A stretch of DNA of 64,000 nucleotides. Source: Asterella californica. Taxonomy: Eukaryota; Streptophyta; Marchantiopsida; Marchantiales; Aytoniaceae. A program made the position numbers and the translations under genes. Of the stretch, positions 22,436 to 32,446 are shown piece by piece. The notes beneath the pieces were generated by a model. That model saw nothing but the letters and a program-made list of their open reading frames with translations. It was not told the origin of the DNA and ran no database searches. Each line of letters opens with the position of its first letter. Position 1 is the first letter of the stretch. The DNA lies in contig JAYKYS010000085.1 of the NCBI GenBank assembly GCA_036924285.1, forward strand, positions 1 through 64,000. Reading direction: 5' to 3'.

Positions 22436-22466
22436 GCTTATCAGACAATTGCTCTACCAACTGAGT
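22436..22466 (+). other. Copia primer binding site complementary to a half-tRNA
   Basis: Directly after the 5' LTR, about 30 bases are the reverse complement of the 5' half of a tRNA: a D-arm (box A-like CTCAGTTGGTAGAGC) followed by an anticodon arm whose loop reads CTGATAA, i.e. anticodon GAT (Ile). The primer 3' end would fall just 3' of the anticodon loop rather than at CCA. Priming by a cleaved tRNA 5' half is known for Drosophila copia (initiator tRNA-Met); here the tRNA appears to be Ile. It is not a tRNA gene: the acceptor and T arms are absent. Confidence 0.75.
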
Positions 22467-22476
22467 CGACGACAAC

Positions 22477-25400
22477 ATGAGCAGCAACAACAACAACAGC
22501 AGCAGCAGCAGTGCATCTGTAGATGCGCGTGACGCTGTTCCTCTCCTCGCAGCAACGAGTGGAGGTGCTGGTACACCTCACTCTGGGTGGCGTTCTCTCA
22601 TGCAGACCTTCCTCATGCGTCGTGGCATCGAAGAGAGGGACTACGCACGTGAGATACCAGCTTGGAAGCAACTCGTAGCGGCTGTACAGTCGACTGCTGA
22701 AGCTGAAGATGAGGATGCGATTACCCTCCTGCTTGGTCAGTCCACTTCTGCATCATTGTCATCGTCCTTGACAAAGAGTGTGAAGCCAGAAGTACAGCAA
22801 CTATCTGAGAAACAGATCGAAGCCAAGAAGAAGGTAGCTGATATGATTAGTCGTTCGAAGAAGGCATACGCGTACCTGTATGCAGCCTTACCAACTGATC
22901 ACCGACAGTTGATTGCCGAAGTATCGCCAGGATATGCTTACGGTATCTGGTCATTCTTGGAGAAGAAGTATCGTAACACCGAAGAAGACAGTGTGATGGA
23001 GTTGTGGGAGAAGTTCACGACGATTGCACAGGAACCGGAGGAGACCTTTGATGTTTACAAGGCTCGTGTCGATTCCATCGTGGAGCTACTCGTTAATGCA
23101 AAGCAGGTAGTCCCAAAAGGATTGTACGGTACAATTCTGCTGTGGAAACTGCAATCACGATATTCCCTTGCAGTACTCACACTCAAAACCAGTGAGAAGT
23201 TGAAGGATCCGGAATGGTCGCAGATAATGGAGTACATGGCTCAGTATGAACGAAGTCAGCAGAGCCTTGGTGGTGGTGGTATCGATACAACAGAACGTGC
23301 AATGATTGCACGCCAGAGTAGTACTTGGTCGAAGAAAACACACCATGATGATGGTACTACAGTGACTAAGAAAGGTGATCGTTATAGCAATATAGAGTGT
23401 TTCAATTGTCACAAGTATGGTCACTATGCCAGTAAATGTCCACAGCCGAATAAACGTAAGAACAGTGGTGCAGCTCCATCAAAGCAGAAGAAGGTATCTT
23501 CTCGTAAGTCGACTCGTGAAGAAGAAGATTCAGAAGCCTTAGGCGATCGTAGTGTCATGTCGACACATTCAGCGAATTCAGTACATCATCTTGCAAGATC
23601 GTATAGTGCAGTCGTGATGGCTGGTGTACAACGTACATTGGCTGTGTCATCACCGAAACCAGTTTCGATTCAGAAGAAGATAGCAGCAGCTGTAGACTCT
23701 GCACAACCAGTAAAGAAGCAGATTCTCCGTACTAAGTCGTTGGATCACCAGCTCCGTACGACAGCTCATGCGATTGATACTGGTGCAACAATCAGTGTTA
23801 CACCAAACAAGGATGCCTTGGTAAATGTGCGTCGTTGTCAACCATTACCGATCAAGATGGCGAATGGTACAATCGTGAGTGCTTCTTACATGGGTGACAT
23901 GCCGTTACATCTCCAGTCAGCTGATGATCCTCACAAGAAAGTGAAGGCCGTGGTGAAGAATGTGTACTTTCATGATCACATGGAAGTGAATCTTCTTGGT
24001 TGGAACGGATTGCGACTGGATGGATGGACCATGGACAGTAAGAAACCGGGTACGTGTATCACCACACCGAATGGTGCGAAAGTGAAAGTGAGTCACCGTG
24101 GTGGTCTTACCATTCTTGATAACATACCAGTTGTACCCGAGCGTGCATTAGCAGCTCTGATGGGTCGTGTTGTGTGTGTGAGTGCAGAGGAACTACTCTC
24201 CTTACACAATCGAGTCGGTCATGCCAGTTGGAGTCGACTCCTGAAGATGTGTCGTAAAGGTGCTACCGACGGTGTTGGTGACATCAGCGGAATGCCAGCC
24301 GAAGAAATAAAGAAGGCCGAGAAACTGATTACACAGTGCAATGCTTGTACCTGTGGTAAACAGCCACGTAATGCACAAGGTCACCGAGGTCTTGACAAAG
24401 GTACCGAGGTAGGTGAAGTCTTACACATGGATGTATTCTATGTGATGTTGCGTGATCCAACAACGAATAAGAAGTATCGTGAGTACTGTCTCCTTGGAAC
24501 AGATCCATACTGTAATGCACGACGAGCATCGAAAGCGGAATCGCTTCGTGATATCCAATCCCATGTGATTCAGATGATTCGTGATAGTACAACAGCAACA
24601 GGACGCAAACCAAGACTCATTGTAAGTGATCTTGGAACCGAGTTTGAGAATGATAAGGTAGCGACGTACTGCCGAGAGAATGGCATCCACCTTCAACCAA
24701 CACCTGCTCGTGCAAAGGAGCTGAATGGTGTGGCAGAGAAGAGTGTAGATACAGTGAAGAATCACATGCGAGCAATGTTACTCGCGTGTGGTATGCCAGA
24801 ACACAGACCAGGTGCGTGGTGGAGAGCAGTAGCTCACCATGTATTCTTGTGGAACCGTACACACATCGGCAGCAACACCGGTGTGACACCTTATGAAGCC
24901 ATCAATAAGCGTGTACCAAGTATCATCAATGTCGGTGAATTTGGTTGTGATGCTTTTGTTCATCAAGATCGCACACAGCGTGATACTACATGTAGTCCGA
25001 AGGCGAAACCAGGTATCTACCTTGGACATGACTCCAGACAGAATTGTCCTGTTATCTTCATGTTGGATACAGGTAAGAAGGTATTTGTGAAGGATGTCCA
25101 CTTCAGGGAGGGATCCTTCAAGCACCTTCAGGCTGATATTGCAAATCAGTGGGGTCAGGTACCATCGCTTGATTTTGTTAGTGTCATTGATGAACCTCAG
25201 AAGCCAAATGAGATTGACGATGCTGACTCCGACAGTCACTCGGAAGATTCCGATATGGAAGAGAGTAGATGGGAAGTCGAAGCCATTACTGGTCATAGAG
25301 GTCATGGAACCAGACACGAGTACCGTGTTCAATGGGTGGATCATGCCAAACCAACTTGGGAGAAAGCTGCTACCCTCCACGATGACGCACCAGATCTTGT

Positions 25401-25620
25401 GCGTAAGTATGAAGAGTCTATCTTACGTCAGACTCGCAGCAGTCGGAATCAGATCACGACACCATCGAGTACTTCAGCATCGAGTTCCGCACCGACTAGT
25501 ACAATACCTGCAGCAGCTTCAGTAAAAGCTTCTGACCATGATGATGATGATGATGATGAAGAGGAGAGTGACTCCTCTGTTGCACTGGCAGTCCAAAGAG
25601 TGGCTGCCAAGTGCCTTTAA
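22477..25620 (+). CDS. gag-pol: Copia Gag-protease-integrase-chromodomain polyprotein
   Basis: 1047 residues from ATG 22477, 41 bp after the LTR. Order: Ser/Asn-rich start; copia-type gag core (AYAYLYAALP.., FDVYKARVDSIVELL); one CCHC zinc knuckle (CFNCHKYGHYASKC, about 308-321); aspartic protease (IDTGATISVT, about 430); integrase with HHCC finger (HNRVGHAS..CNACTC) and DDE core (HMDVFYV.., SDLGTEFENDK.., ELNGVAEKSVD); then a chromodomain-like segment (about 930-985: WEVEAITGHRG.., YRVQWVDH..) and an acidic Asp run. It ends CTT TAA, where a +1 shift would enter the RT frame. The chromodomain resembles that of the gypsy element in this window. Confidence 0.92.
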   Translation: MSSNNNNSSSSSASVDARDAVPLLAATSGGAGTPHSGWRSLMQTFLMRRGIEERDYAREIPAWKQLVAAVQSTAEAEDEDAITLLLGQSTSASLSSSLTKSVKPEVQQLSEKQIEAKKKVADMISRSKKAYAYLYAALPTDHRQLIAEVSPGYAYGIWSFLEKKYRNTEEDSVMELWEKFTTIAQEPEETFDVYKARVDSIVELLVNAKQVVPKGLYGTILLWKLQSRYSLAVLTLKTSEKLKDPEWSQIMEYMAQYERSQQSLGGGGIDTTERAMIARQSSTWSKKTHHDDGTTVTKKGDRYSNIECFNCHKYGHYASKCPQPNKRKNSGAAPSKQKKVSSRKSTREEEDSEALGDRSVMSTHSANSVHHLARSYSAVVMAGVQRTLAVSSPKPVSIQKKIAAAVDSAQPVKKQILRTKSLDHQLRTTAHAIDTGATISVTPNKDALVNVRRCQPLPIKMANGTIVSASYMGDMPLHLQSADDPHKKVKAVVKNVYFHDHMEVNLLGWNGLRLDGWTMDSKKPGTCITTPNGAKVKVSHRGGLTILDNIPVVPERALAALMGRVVCVSAEELLSLHNRVGHASWSRLLKMCRKGATDGVGDISGMPAEEIKKAEKLITQCNACTCGKQPRNAQGHRGLDKGTEVGEVLHMDVFYVMLRDPTTNKKYREYCLLGTDPYCNARRASKAESLRDIQSHVIQMIRDSTTATGRKPRLIVSDLGTEFENDKVATYCRENGIHLQPTPARAKELNGVAEKSVDTVKNHMRAMLLACGMPEHRPGAWWRAVAHHVFLWNRTHIGSNTGVTPYEAINKRVPSIINVGEFGCDAFVHQDRTQRDTTCSPKAKPGIYLGHDSRQNCPVIFMLDTGKKVFVKDVHFREGSFKHLQADIANQWGQVPSLDFVSVIDEPQKPNEIDDADSDSHSEDSDMEESRWEVEAITGHRGHGTRHEYRVQWVDHAKPTWEKAATLHDDAPDLVRKYEESILRQTRSSRNQITTPSSTSASSSAPTSTIPAAASVKASDHDDDDDDEEESDSSVALAVQRVAAKCL

Positions 25621-27370
25621 CAGTGCAGCTGTGTCGAGATCATCGACACAGCAGCGAGGTGCTGCCGCTGCATCGACGTGCCATAAGCACCGCAGCATGA
25701 AGGGCGCACACTCGGTGTTTGCAGTGACAAGTGGTATTGCACTACTTGAAGAAGAGACACCATCATCTTACTCTGAGGCCATGTTGAGTAATGATCGTAA
25801 GAAATGGCGCACAGCAGCTCAGTTGGAGTTTGATGGCTGTGTTGCACAGAAGACGTGGGTACTGGTTAAACGATCAGACCTACCAGTGAATACGAATATC
25901 ATACCAGTAAAATGGGTATTCAAGATAAAGACCGATGAGAATGGTGTCGTGACTAAGTATAAGGCACGTATTACACCAAAAGGATTTCGGCAGAGACACG
26001 GCATCGACTACTTTGAAGTCTTCGCCAATACAGGTAAGTATAAAACCTTACGAGTGTTGCTATCGATTGTGGCCAGACGTAACTTGGAACTGTATCAGTA
26101 CGATGTACCACAAGCATTCACTCAAGCAGAACTTGATGAAGATGTCTTCATGGAGATGCCAGAAGGATTTGAGATTGAAGGCATGGTATGCCATCTCAAG
26201 AAATCATTGTACGGCTTGAAGCAGTCACCACGTAACTGGTATCTTCTCATCTCACAGTTCTTGATCCAGAATCTGGGATTCCAAGCCACAGTTAGTGATC
26301 CTTGTCTCTTCTGGAAGAAAGGCCGTGCATCAGGCCAGATGATATTACTCTTCCTCTTCGTAGATGATATGCAGGTTGCGTGTGAGAAGATCGACGAGGA
26401 AGAATGGAATGAAGATCATCGTAAGTTGAAGAAGCGTTTCAACATTACAGATCTTGGTGCAAGTAAGTTCATGCTTGGTATGCATATCACGCGTGATCGA
26501 GATGCGAGAACGATCAAGCTTGATCAGGAACTGTACATTACCAAAGCACTCGAGAAGTTTGGACTTCATGAATGTAAGTCCGCACCGACACCAGCGACTG
26601 TGGTTGCAACCACACCAGATAGGAAATCTGGATCAGAGTCTGATCGACTAACTGATGTCAAGTTGTACCAAGAGAAAGTTGGTACTCTGCTGTACGCAGC
26701 GATATCGACGAGACCAGACATTGCGTTTGCTGTGAATAAGGTAACACAACATATGCAATCACCAACCATTGTTCATGCTAAAGCATGTGATCGAATATTT
26801 CGTTACCTCGCTGATACCAAGTTGAAAGGTATGCTGTTTGGTAGACGATGTGGTGAGAGTAGTACGACGTCCGACTCGACGAAGAGTCACCGAGACTTAA
26901 CGATTAGTGCTTACGCCGATGCTGATTGGGGTAGTGATCGAACAGATCGTAAGTCGATTACCGGATGGATCGTAATGATAGATGGTGATCCAGTAAGTTG
27001 GGCTTGTAAGAAACAGAAGGTGGTTTCACAATCAACTTGTGAGGCTGAGTTGTATGCAGAAGCAGCTGCCATCAACGAGATTAAGTGGTTGAGTGGATTG
27101 CTTGGTGAGATCGGTATGATCTGTACTACCTCGACACCACCAACATTATACGGTGATAATCAATCGACGCAAGAATTGAGCCGGACTGGCATCAAGAGTG
27201 AACGTACGAAACATATTGATATCAAGTATAGATTCGTAACAGATGAGATAACGAATCGTAGAGTACAGTTGAAGTGGATTAGTACCACAAAGCAAGTGGC
27301 AGATGTGCTCACGAAGGCTCTTGGTGTTCAACAGCACCGTACTCTTGTTGATAGATTGATGATTCAATAA
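25538..27370 (+). CDS. pol: Copia reverse transcriptase - RNase H
   Basis: This frame, +1 to the preceding ORF, overlaps it by 83 bp. The ATG run at 25538 is only the (GAT)n stretch in another frame, so translation most likely enters by frameshifting at 25615-25621 rather than starting here. The copia RT domain includes WVFKIKTDENG, YQYDVPQAFTQAEL, LKKSLYGLKQSPRNWY and catalytic FVDD (YVDD is usual). RNase H includes AYADADWGSD, SQSTCEAELYA and LYGDNQS, and ends near KHIDIKYRFV. No internal stops. It copies element RNA into DNA. Confidence 0.92.
   Translation: MMMMMMMKRRVTPLLHWQSKEWLPSAFNSAAVSRSSTQQRGAAAASTCHKHRSMKGAHSVFAVTSGIALLEEETPSSYSEAMLSNDRKKWRTAAQLEFDGCVAQKTWVLVKRSDLPVNTNIIPVKWVFKIKTDENGVVTKYKARITPKGFRQRHGIDYFEVFANTGKYKTLRVLLSIVARRNLELYQYDVPQAFTQAELDEDVFMEMPEGFEIEGMVCHLKKSLYGLKQSPRNWYLLISQFLIQNLGFQATVSDPCLFWKKGRASGQMILLFLFVDDMQVACEKIDEEEWNEDHRKLKKRFNITDLGASKFMLGMHITRDRDARTIKLDQELYITKALEKFGLHECKSAPTPATVVATTPDRKSGSESDRLTDVKLYQEKVGTLLYAAISTRPDIAFAVNKVTQHMQSPTIVHAKACDRIFRYLADTKLKGMLFGRRCGESSTTSDSTKSHRDLTISAYADADWGSDRTDRKSITGWIVMIDGDPVSWACKKQKVVSQSTCEAELYAEAAAINEIKWLSGLLGEIGMICTTSTPPTLYGDNQSTQELSRTGIKSERTKHIDIKYRFVTDEITNRRVQLKWISTTKQVADVLTKALGVQQHRTLVDRLMIQ
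25615..25621 (+). promoter_or_regulatory. Candidate programmed +1 frameshift site (CTT TAA C)
   Basis: ORF1 ends ..AAG TGC CTT TAA C. A tRNA on CTT could re-pair one base forward on TTT, after which the frame reads AAC AGT GCA, exactly the RT frame (..AFNSAAVSR). The arrangement, a CTT codon followed by a stop codon and C, is that of the bacterial prfB +1 site (CTT TGA C). It would couple RT production to slow termination. A one-base indel mutation is the alternative. Confidence 0.55.
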
Positions 27371-28307
27371 CTTAAAGTTGAGTAATACCCTTACCAATTA
27401 CCATTACGATTACCATAGACCAATCTTCCTTACTTGTTGAACTTTTATCCCGACTAAGGGTGAAGCCGTACGGATAGACATTCAGCGCCCCCTACTAAGT
27501 GTACTTGCTTGCACCACAAGTAGGGACTTTTCAAGTTTTCAAGTAGGGTTGAAGAGGCTTTACTCTCGAAAGAGTTACGTTCAATTACTCGAGCGGTGGA
27601 CTGTTCAGGCCAGTTACCAAGTTCAACAACCTCCAAGTAATGCCAACGAACCGGTGTGACCGACTTGAGAATGAGGAGGAGGAGGAATGGAGAGGAATGA
27701 TGGAGAGGAATGGAGAGGAATGGATGAGGAGAGGAATGAGGTGAGGAATGAGGAGAGGAATGAGGAGAGGAATGAGGAGTGGAATGAGGTTGGAGGATTG
27801 GAGGATTGGATGAGGGAGGTACACCGAGTATCGTACACGAGAATGTTCGCTACAACAGCCGCCAGTCGCGATAACAACGATGTCGAGTACCGTGCACTAC
27901 TGACTCGACTGATCATGCAGTGTCAAACTGACTAGAAGTCGAGCCCGATGGGATTTACCCGCCGCTGTGCACGGTGGTACTAGAGCGTTGTGTATCGTGG
28001 AGCTGGAATCGGGCCGGGATCGAAGCATTCAGGTGAGGTCAACTCGATGTCGACTCACTTTGAAAGTGTGACAAGCTTCAATCAGCACACCATGGCGAAC
28101 ATGCAGACAACCCAGATCCACAACACCAACCCAAGAGCACTTGAAACCAGATTGACCTCAATCCAGATCGACCTCACCCAGATTGACAACAACCCAGATC
28201 GACATCTCCAGATCGACAACAACAATACCAGATCGAATTCAACAGTTACCCAGATCGAGTATGCAGCAATGCCAGATCGACTCTCAGCCTGTGAGCTTGA
28301 GGGAGGG
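27371..28307 (+). other. Copia 3' non-coding region with purine-rich and CCAGATCGA repeats
   Basis: About 940 bp between the RT stop and the 3' LTR. It holds a purine-rich array of GAGGAATG/GAGAGGAATG units (about 27670-27800) and a degenerate array of CCAGATCGA(C) units (about 28115-28285). The 3' LTR is preceded directly by GAGGGAGGG, the likely polypurine tract for plus-strand DNA synthesis. Short frames here show no conserved domain. Confidence 0.7.
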
Positions 28308-28439
28308 TGTTGAGATTAGGCAATCTCACAGTCAGACAGACGTCTTAGACGCGCACTTCGATTGCTTCCCCCCTTGTTGTTTGCTCCTCGCTTGTGCCGC
28401 AGTTAGCAGTTAGCATCGACTCAAGTAATAAGTTTAACA
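28308..28439 (+). repeat. 3' LTR of the copia element
   Basis: The 132-bp copy, identical by eye to 22304-22435, is followed by the target-site copy AAAAC at 28440-28444 and then by the continuation of gene 2 (CA CAT CAG GAT). Confidence 0.95.
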
Positions 28440-31224
28440 AAAACCACATCAGGATTTGAATGAACGCACAACGACAGATGAAGATCATACAAGATGGCCC
28501 CACAATTCCTCAAGCGAAGAGTCGTCACCAGCAGGTCAGCAATCACAATCGCCACTGTTACCCTCGCCTCAACTCAAGCAAATCCCTGTAACAGGTTCTA
28601 AGCTTCCATCTCACCTTAATGGAAAGACACCGAAGGAGATGATGGAGGAATTTCACTACTGTGTTCTCACACCAGAGTATCTGAAGCAGATTCGCACAGT
28701 TGAGGATGAAGCTGTTCCAGCATGGAATCTTACTCAATCACTCGTAGGTGAAGGTAAGAATCTCCATGGTAAATCTGATCCTCCCGGTCATCCTCGTTCA
28801 ACAATTTCTGGTGGTGTTACTCAACGAGCTATTCCTATTCTTCTCAATGCTACGCTTGGTACTGGTGGAGATGAGGAAGTCAATTGGAACTGTCCTGCTC
28901 TCAAGACAGAACAGGAATTAGGTGAGATACTCATGAAGGTTACATCACTTGAAGAATGGAAGATGAAACCGCGATTTCCTAAGTTATTAACTGTTCCGAA
29001 AGGATTAGGTGAACAGTTTCTTCATGCTGATACTGAAAGAGGATGGGCACACCATGACGATCCTCAGATGACATTTCCCAACGACCCGATTGTCTCAATG
29101 ATTCTCTACTGCACCGACACGATGAGTACACGATTACCGACTTACGTACATGCTGCGACTCAACACGATCACCGTCCGGATCAAGATTTGAATACAATTG
29201 ACATTAAATTCTTCCTTCCTGAATCCTACGTATCATTCTCTGTCGAAGCTGGTACTATCGTCCTATTCAAGCATGATGTCATACATGGTGGACCAACTAA
29301 TCAATCAGAAGGAGATCGAATTGTCTGGTTTGATACATTCACAAGAAAGCCACCAACAAAACAGACACCCGCACGTAAGATCGATGAATATGTGCACTGG
29401 ATCTGGTTTCACATGTGGTACTTATTTAATGGTCACGTTGATCATCCGAGATATATCGAATGGGCAAAGCACTGGAAAAGTCAAATCGACCAGTGGGCAA
29501 ATGGTCCCAATACTCAAGGGAAGAAATCAACCCCGAAGGACACACATCGATGGGAATTACAGCGCAAGGAGGACGGTACTATTACTTACTTGAAAATTCG
29601 CAAGTCATCACCATCAAGAAATCCATCTACATGCAGTACCACAGGTGCATCATCTCGATCAACATCAACCATCCCGTCTTCCACATGCGGTTTGTTAGAG
29701 TATTTGAGGGGGCAGACAAATATGCTGTGTATTCAAACGATTGGACGAGAACCATACTCTCCTCTTCATCCTGGTGAATTAGTCCTAACAGACCATTCGA
29801 AAGATCCGTCTCAGAGTCTTTGTCCGGATATGCCACTCTGTCTTGTATGGGTACAAGTTGTGGATGAATTCAACAAGTTGAGTGAAGATCCAAGTCGTTT
29901 CCTTCCTCACTTACGAGTTTCTCCTCTTCTTCCATATTGGTTGCCACGTTTCGATGATAACTCTCAACGTCCCCCTTCTGTACTCGGTCTTGTACGTGCT
30001 GCTTTCAAATGTCCTGATAGTAAATGTGCTGAAGGGAATCACCAACAATGCATTTACAAAGATAAATACTTTGAAAATCCCAACAAGAGATTATCAATAT
30101 CTACAGCTGTGAAGCTTCCTACTGCTGAAGCTAATCTCGAGAAATACAGTAGTTTACTCAGAGAAAACGAATCAATTCAGGTGTGCCGATATGATTCCGT
30201 TATGTCAGGTATGACTGAGCTTAGTGATTGGCCGACAACATCGAATCGATTGTCTGGCTTGATTAAATCATGTTGGTCAACTTCGCAAGTAGCAGTGGCT
30301 GCAGCATCAAACACACGCCCCATTGTCTTTCGTGTTCTTCACAGTAATGACGATCCAAAATCTCAGGTCACCAAGGATGTATTTCGTCCCTTGATTCCAG
30401 CACCATCTTATCTCATCAGTGGTGTCAATTCACCAGTCTACGATTGCACACCCGCAGCATGGTTTCCTTTCAATGCGAAGAAACCAGCCCAACGGCAATT
30501 TGCGACCGCTTATCATCAACGTCATCAGATTAAGAAACAAGATGATTCTGCAAGTGAATCGTTGAGTGGACCAGTACACATCGGATCCGTAATCCAATTC
30601 ATTGACAAGCTTGGTGGAAAGCAGTACGGTATAGTCGTTCTCACCTTTGTTCGATTACACACGTTCAAACAGGAAGATGCATGTCAGCTGATCCCAGATC
30701 CCAAAATACGTCAACAGCTCGAGCTTCTGAATACAACATCAAAGAGTTCTGAGTTATATGTGAATCCGCTTACAAACATGATACCGGTTGCATATCTAAA
30801 TGTATGGGAAATTTCAGGTCAGATCGGAGACTTCACCGTTCCAGCTGCAGCAGATTATGATCCTCTCTACACAGCCATGCCTACCATTAAGATGAGTGAT
30901 GTTGTACAAATCATTGATGTGAGTGTAGCATTTCCATCATCTCAGTCCGATTCCGAAGCTCAATCAGTCACGACAAAGTGGAAATTGAATCGATACGGGT
31001 GCACTAAATCATCAGATTGGCAACAAGACACTCAATCGTCATCACACACAGGCATTCTAAATCGACTCAACAGTCTTGGTGTGTGGAATACTCTGCAGAG
31101 ATGGTTGAATGACTCTATTTTGCGTGAGGAGATTGAATCAGGTGGAATTATTGAACATGACATTTATGAACAGGCGTCCAGCCAAATGTGGATTCTTCCA
31201 ACATCTTGGGACTGGATTAATTGA
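28440..31224 (+). CDS. Gene 2, 3' part: 2-oxoglutarate/Fe(II) oxygenase-like domain
   Basis: Continuation of gene 2 behind the copia insertion; after removal of the element and one AAAAC, the codon CCA bridges the join and the frame is unbroken to TGA 31222-31224. There is no ATG at its beginning, which agrees with its being an internal part. Residues about 120-300 of this piece look like a double-stranded beta-helix oxygenase of the phytanoyl-CoA hydroxylase/prolyl hydroxylase kind: metal ligands H-x-D in FLHADTE and a distal His in VIHGGPTN, then Arg in GDRIVWF as the 2-oxoglutarate ligand. The remainder (about 600 residues) has CPDSKCAEG..CIYK as a possible zinc site but no domain I recognise. 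The substrate is unknown; modification of nucleic acid or histone is speculation based on gene context. Confidence 0.75.
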
Positions 31225-31679
31225 AGTTAATATATTTGACAGATATGGCGCTGCGCAGGGACGGTGTGCTTGATTGTTGTGGTTTGGTGCCTTGAACTCA
31301 AAAAAATGTTGCATGCTCTCACTTGTGCTCTCGGGTAATCATCCAAAGGGCCTGGAAAGGGAGCTACTGAGCCAGCGGGTCGCATGCATGCTATTTGTAT
31401 GCGAAATGAATGGTGAACAAGGAGAAATCAAGCAACAATCGAAAGTTGAGATATGACTCACGCATGCGAGAGGAGGGTGGGTAGGGAGGGGGTGGGTAGG
31501 AAAGGTTTTTCTCAAGACTCTCAAGATTTTTTCTCGAGCATCTGGTTCTCAGCTCAATCCTCCTCTAACCCTTGCTTCATTTCATCAACCACTTGCTTCC
31601 AGACAGGTTGTTTCAAGACACCAACAGTCGGAAGGAGTTTGTTTGTGACATTCCAAGTTTTCTGCTAATGTTTCGACAG
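31225..31679. other. Interval between genes 2 and 3
   Basis: About 450 bp that should hold the 3' end signals of gene 2 and the start of gene 3. A plus-strand frame (31453-31668) is open but has no recognisable features. A likely branch point and splice acceptor (TGCTAATGTTTCGACAG) ends at 31679, which suggests that a first exon of gene 3 lies in this interval; I could not fix it. Confidence 0.4.
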
Positions 31680-32446
31680 TCGCCGGCACAACTCATCCTC
31701 GCGATCCAGCAGCTGCAGCAGAAGTCTCTCCTCCGAAACGTGCGAAGACTCTTGAAGAGCAACTCGAAGCTCTGACTCAAACCATCGCAGAACAAGCTCG
31801 AAACACTGCAAATCTTTTAGCTCAGCAATCAGCCCAGCAGATAGCTCAACGTGACGTCGATCGTACAGAGATGAGACAACTTCTCAAGGAACATGTAAAC
31901 CCAGTTCGTCCTCCAGCCAGCAACGACACTTCCTCCTCAGGGACACCAGCGCATCAACAAGCTGCTCGAGCGATTGCTGATCTCAATACTCGTCAAGGCA
32001 CTTCTCCTTCTCGAGAAACGCATCAGGCAGACACAACTCCACCACCTCGAGGTGACCAATCAGGAAGAAATCAAGTTATATTAGACGCAGGCAGGAATCG
32101 TGTGGCATTGGATCTGGAGAACATGTCGCGTGAGGATATCTTTGCGACTGGAATTATCGTTGGTTTAGAGGAAGGGAAACAACAGTCTGCTCGTTCCTTC
32201 ATTACAACTCTGTGTCAGCAGTATGGTAATGAGAACATCCAGCATCTCGCTCAACAAGGATTACCGGGCGCATCGTTCTTGGTTCGAAATGGTTATCTCT
32301 CTTCTTCTCCTCTTCCTCCTCGTCCACGCCCCATTCCTGTGAATCGTCGTTTAACGGATGGTGAGATCTTTCAAGTTATTGGATCCATGCAACGACATGG
32401 TTATGGTTTCACGGAATTTCAAGGGTCTGTTAACGATCAGTCTTGA
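31680..32446 (+). CDS. Gene 3, upstream exon: coiled-coil and Arg/Pro-rich segment
   Basis: Open and coding-like from a splice acceptor at 31679 to a stop at 32444-32446. The first part is a predicted coiled coil (RAKTLEEQLEALTQTIAEQA..), followed by a Ser/Thr/Pro-rich linker and a compact segment (ALDLENMSREDIFATG.., LTDGEIFQVIGSMQRHGYGF). The first internal ATG is at 31871, but similarity to coding sequence clearly extends upstream of it. Whether it is spliced to the SET-domain exon at 33343 or is a separate small gene cannot be decided by eye; it is in the same orientation and about 900 bp away. No known domain is recognised. Confidence 0.5.

Larger units (their letters stand above)
22304..28439 (+). 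mobile_element. Ty1/copia LTR retrotransposon, full length
   Basis: A complete 6.14-kb element on the plus strand, with 132-bp LTRs at 22304-22435 and 28308-28439, identical by eye, with TGTTGAG..TTTAACA ends. The 5-bp target duplication is AAAAC (22299-22303 and 28440-28444). The order integrase before reverse transcriptase identifies Ty1/copia. Two overlapping ORFs are joined by a likely +1 frameshift. The element carries a chromodomain, unusual for copia. Identical LTRs imply recent insertion. It lies in gene 2 in the same sense. Confidence 0.96.

Noticed and set aside
22436..22466. tRNA gene fragment
   Set aside because: Only the reverse complement of the 5' half of a tRNA is present, and it abuts the LTR; it is a primer binding site.
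25538..25560. ATG run as the real start of the copia RT ORF
   Set aside because: The ATGs come from a GAT repeat encoding Asp in ORF1; the RT frame needs no start if frameshifting occurs.
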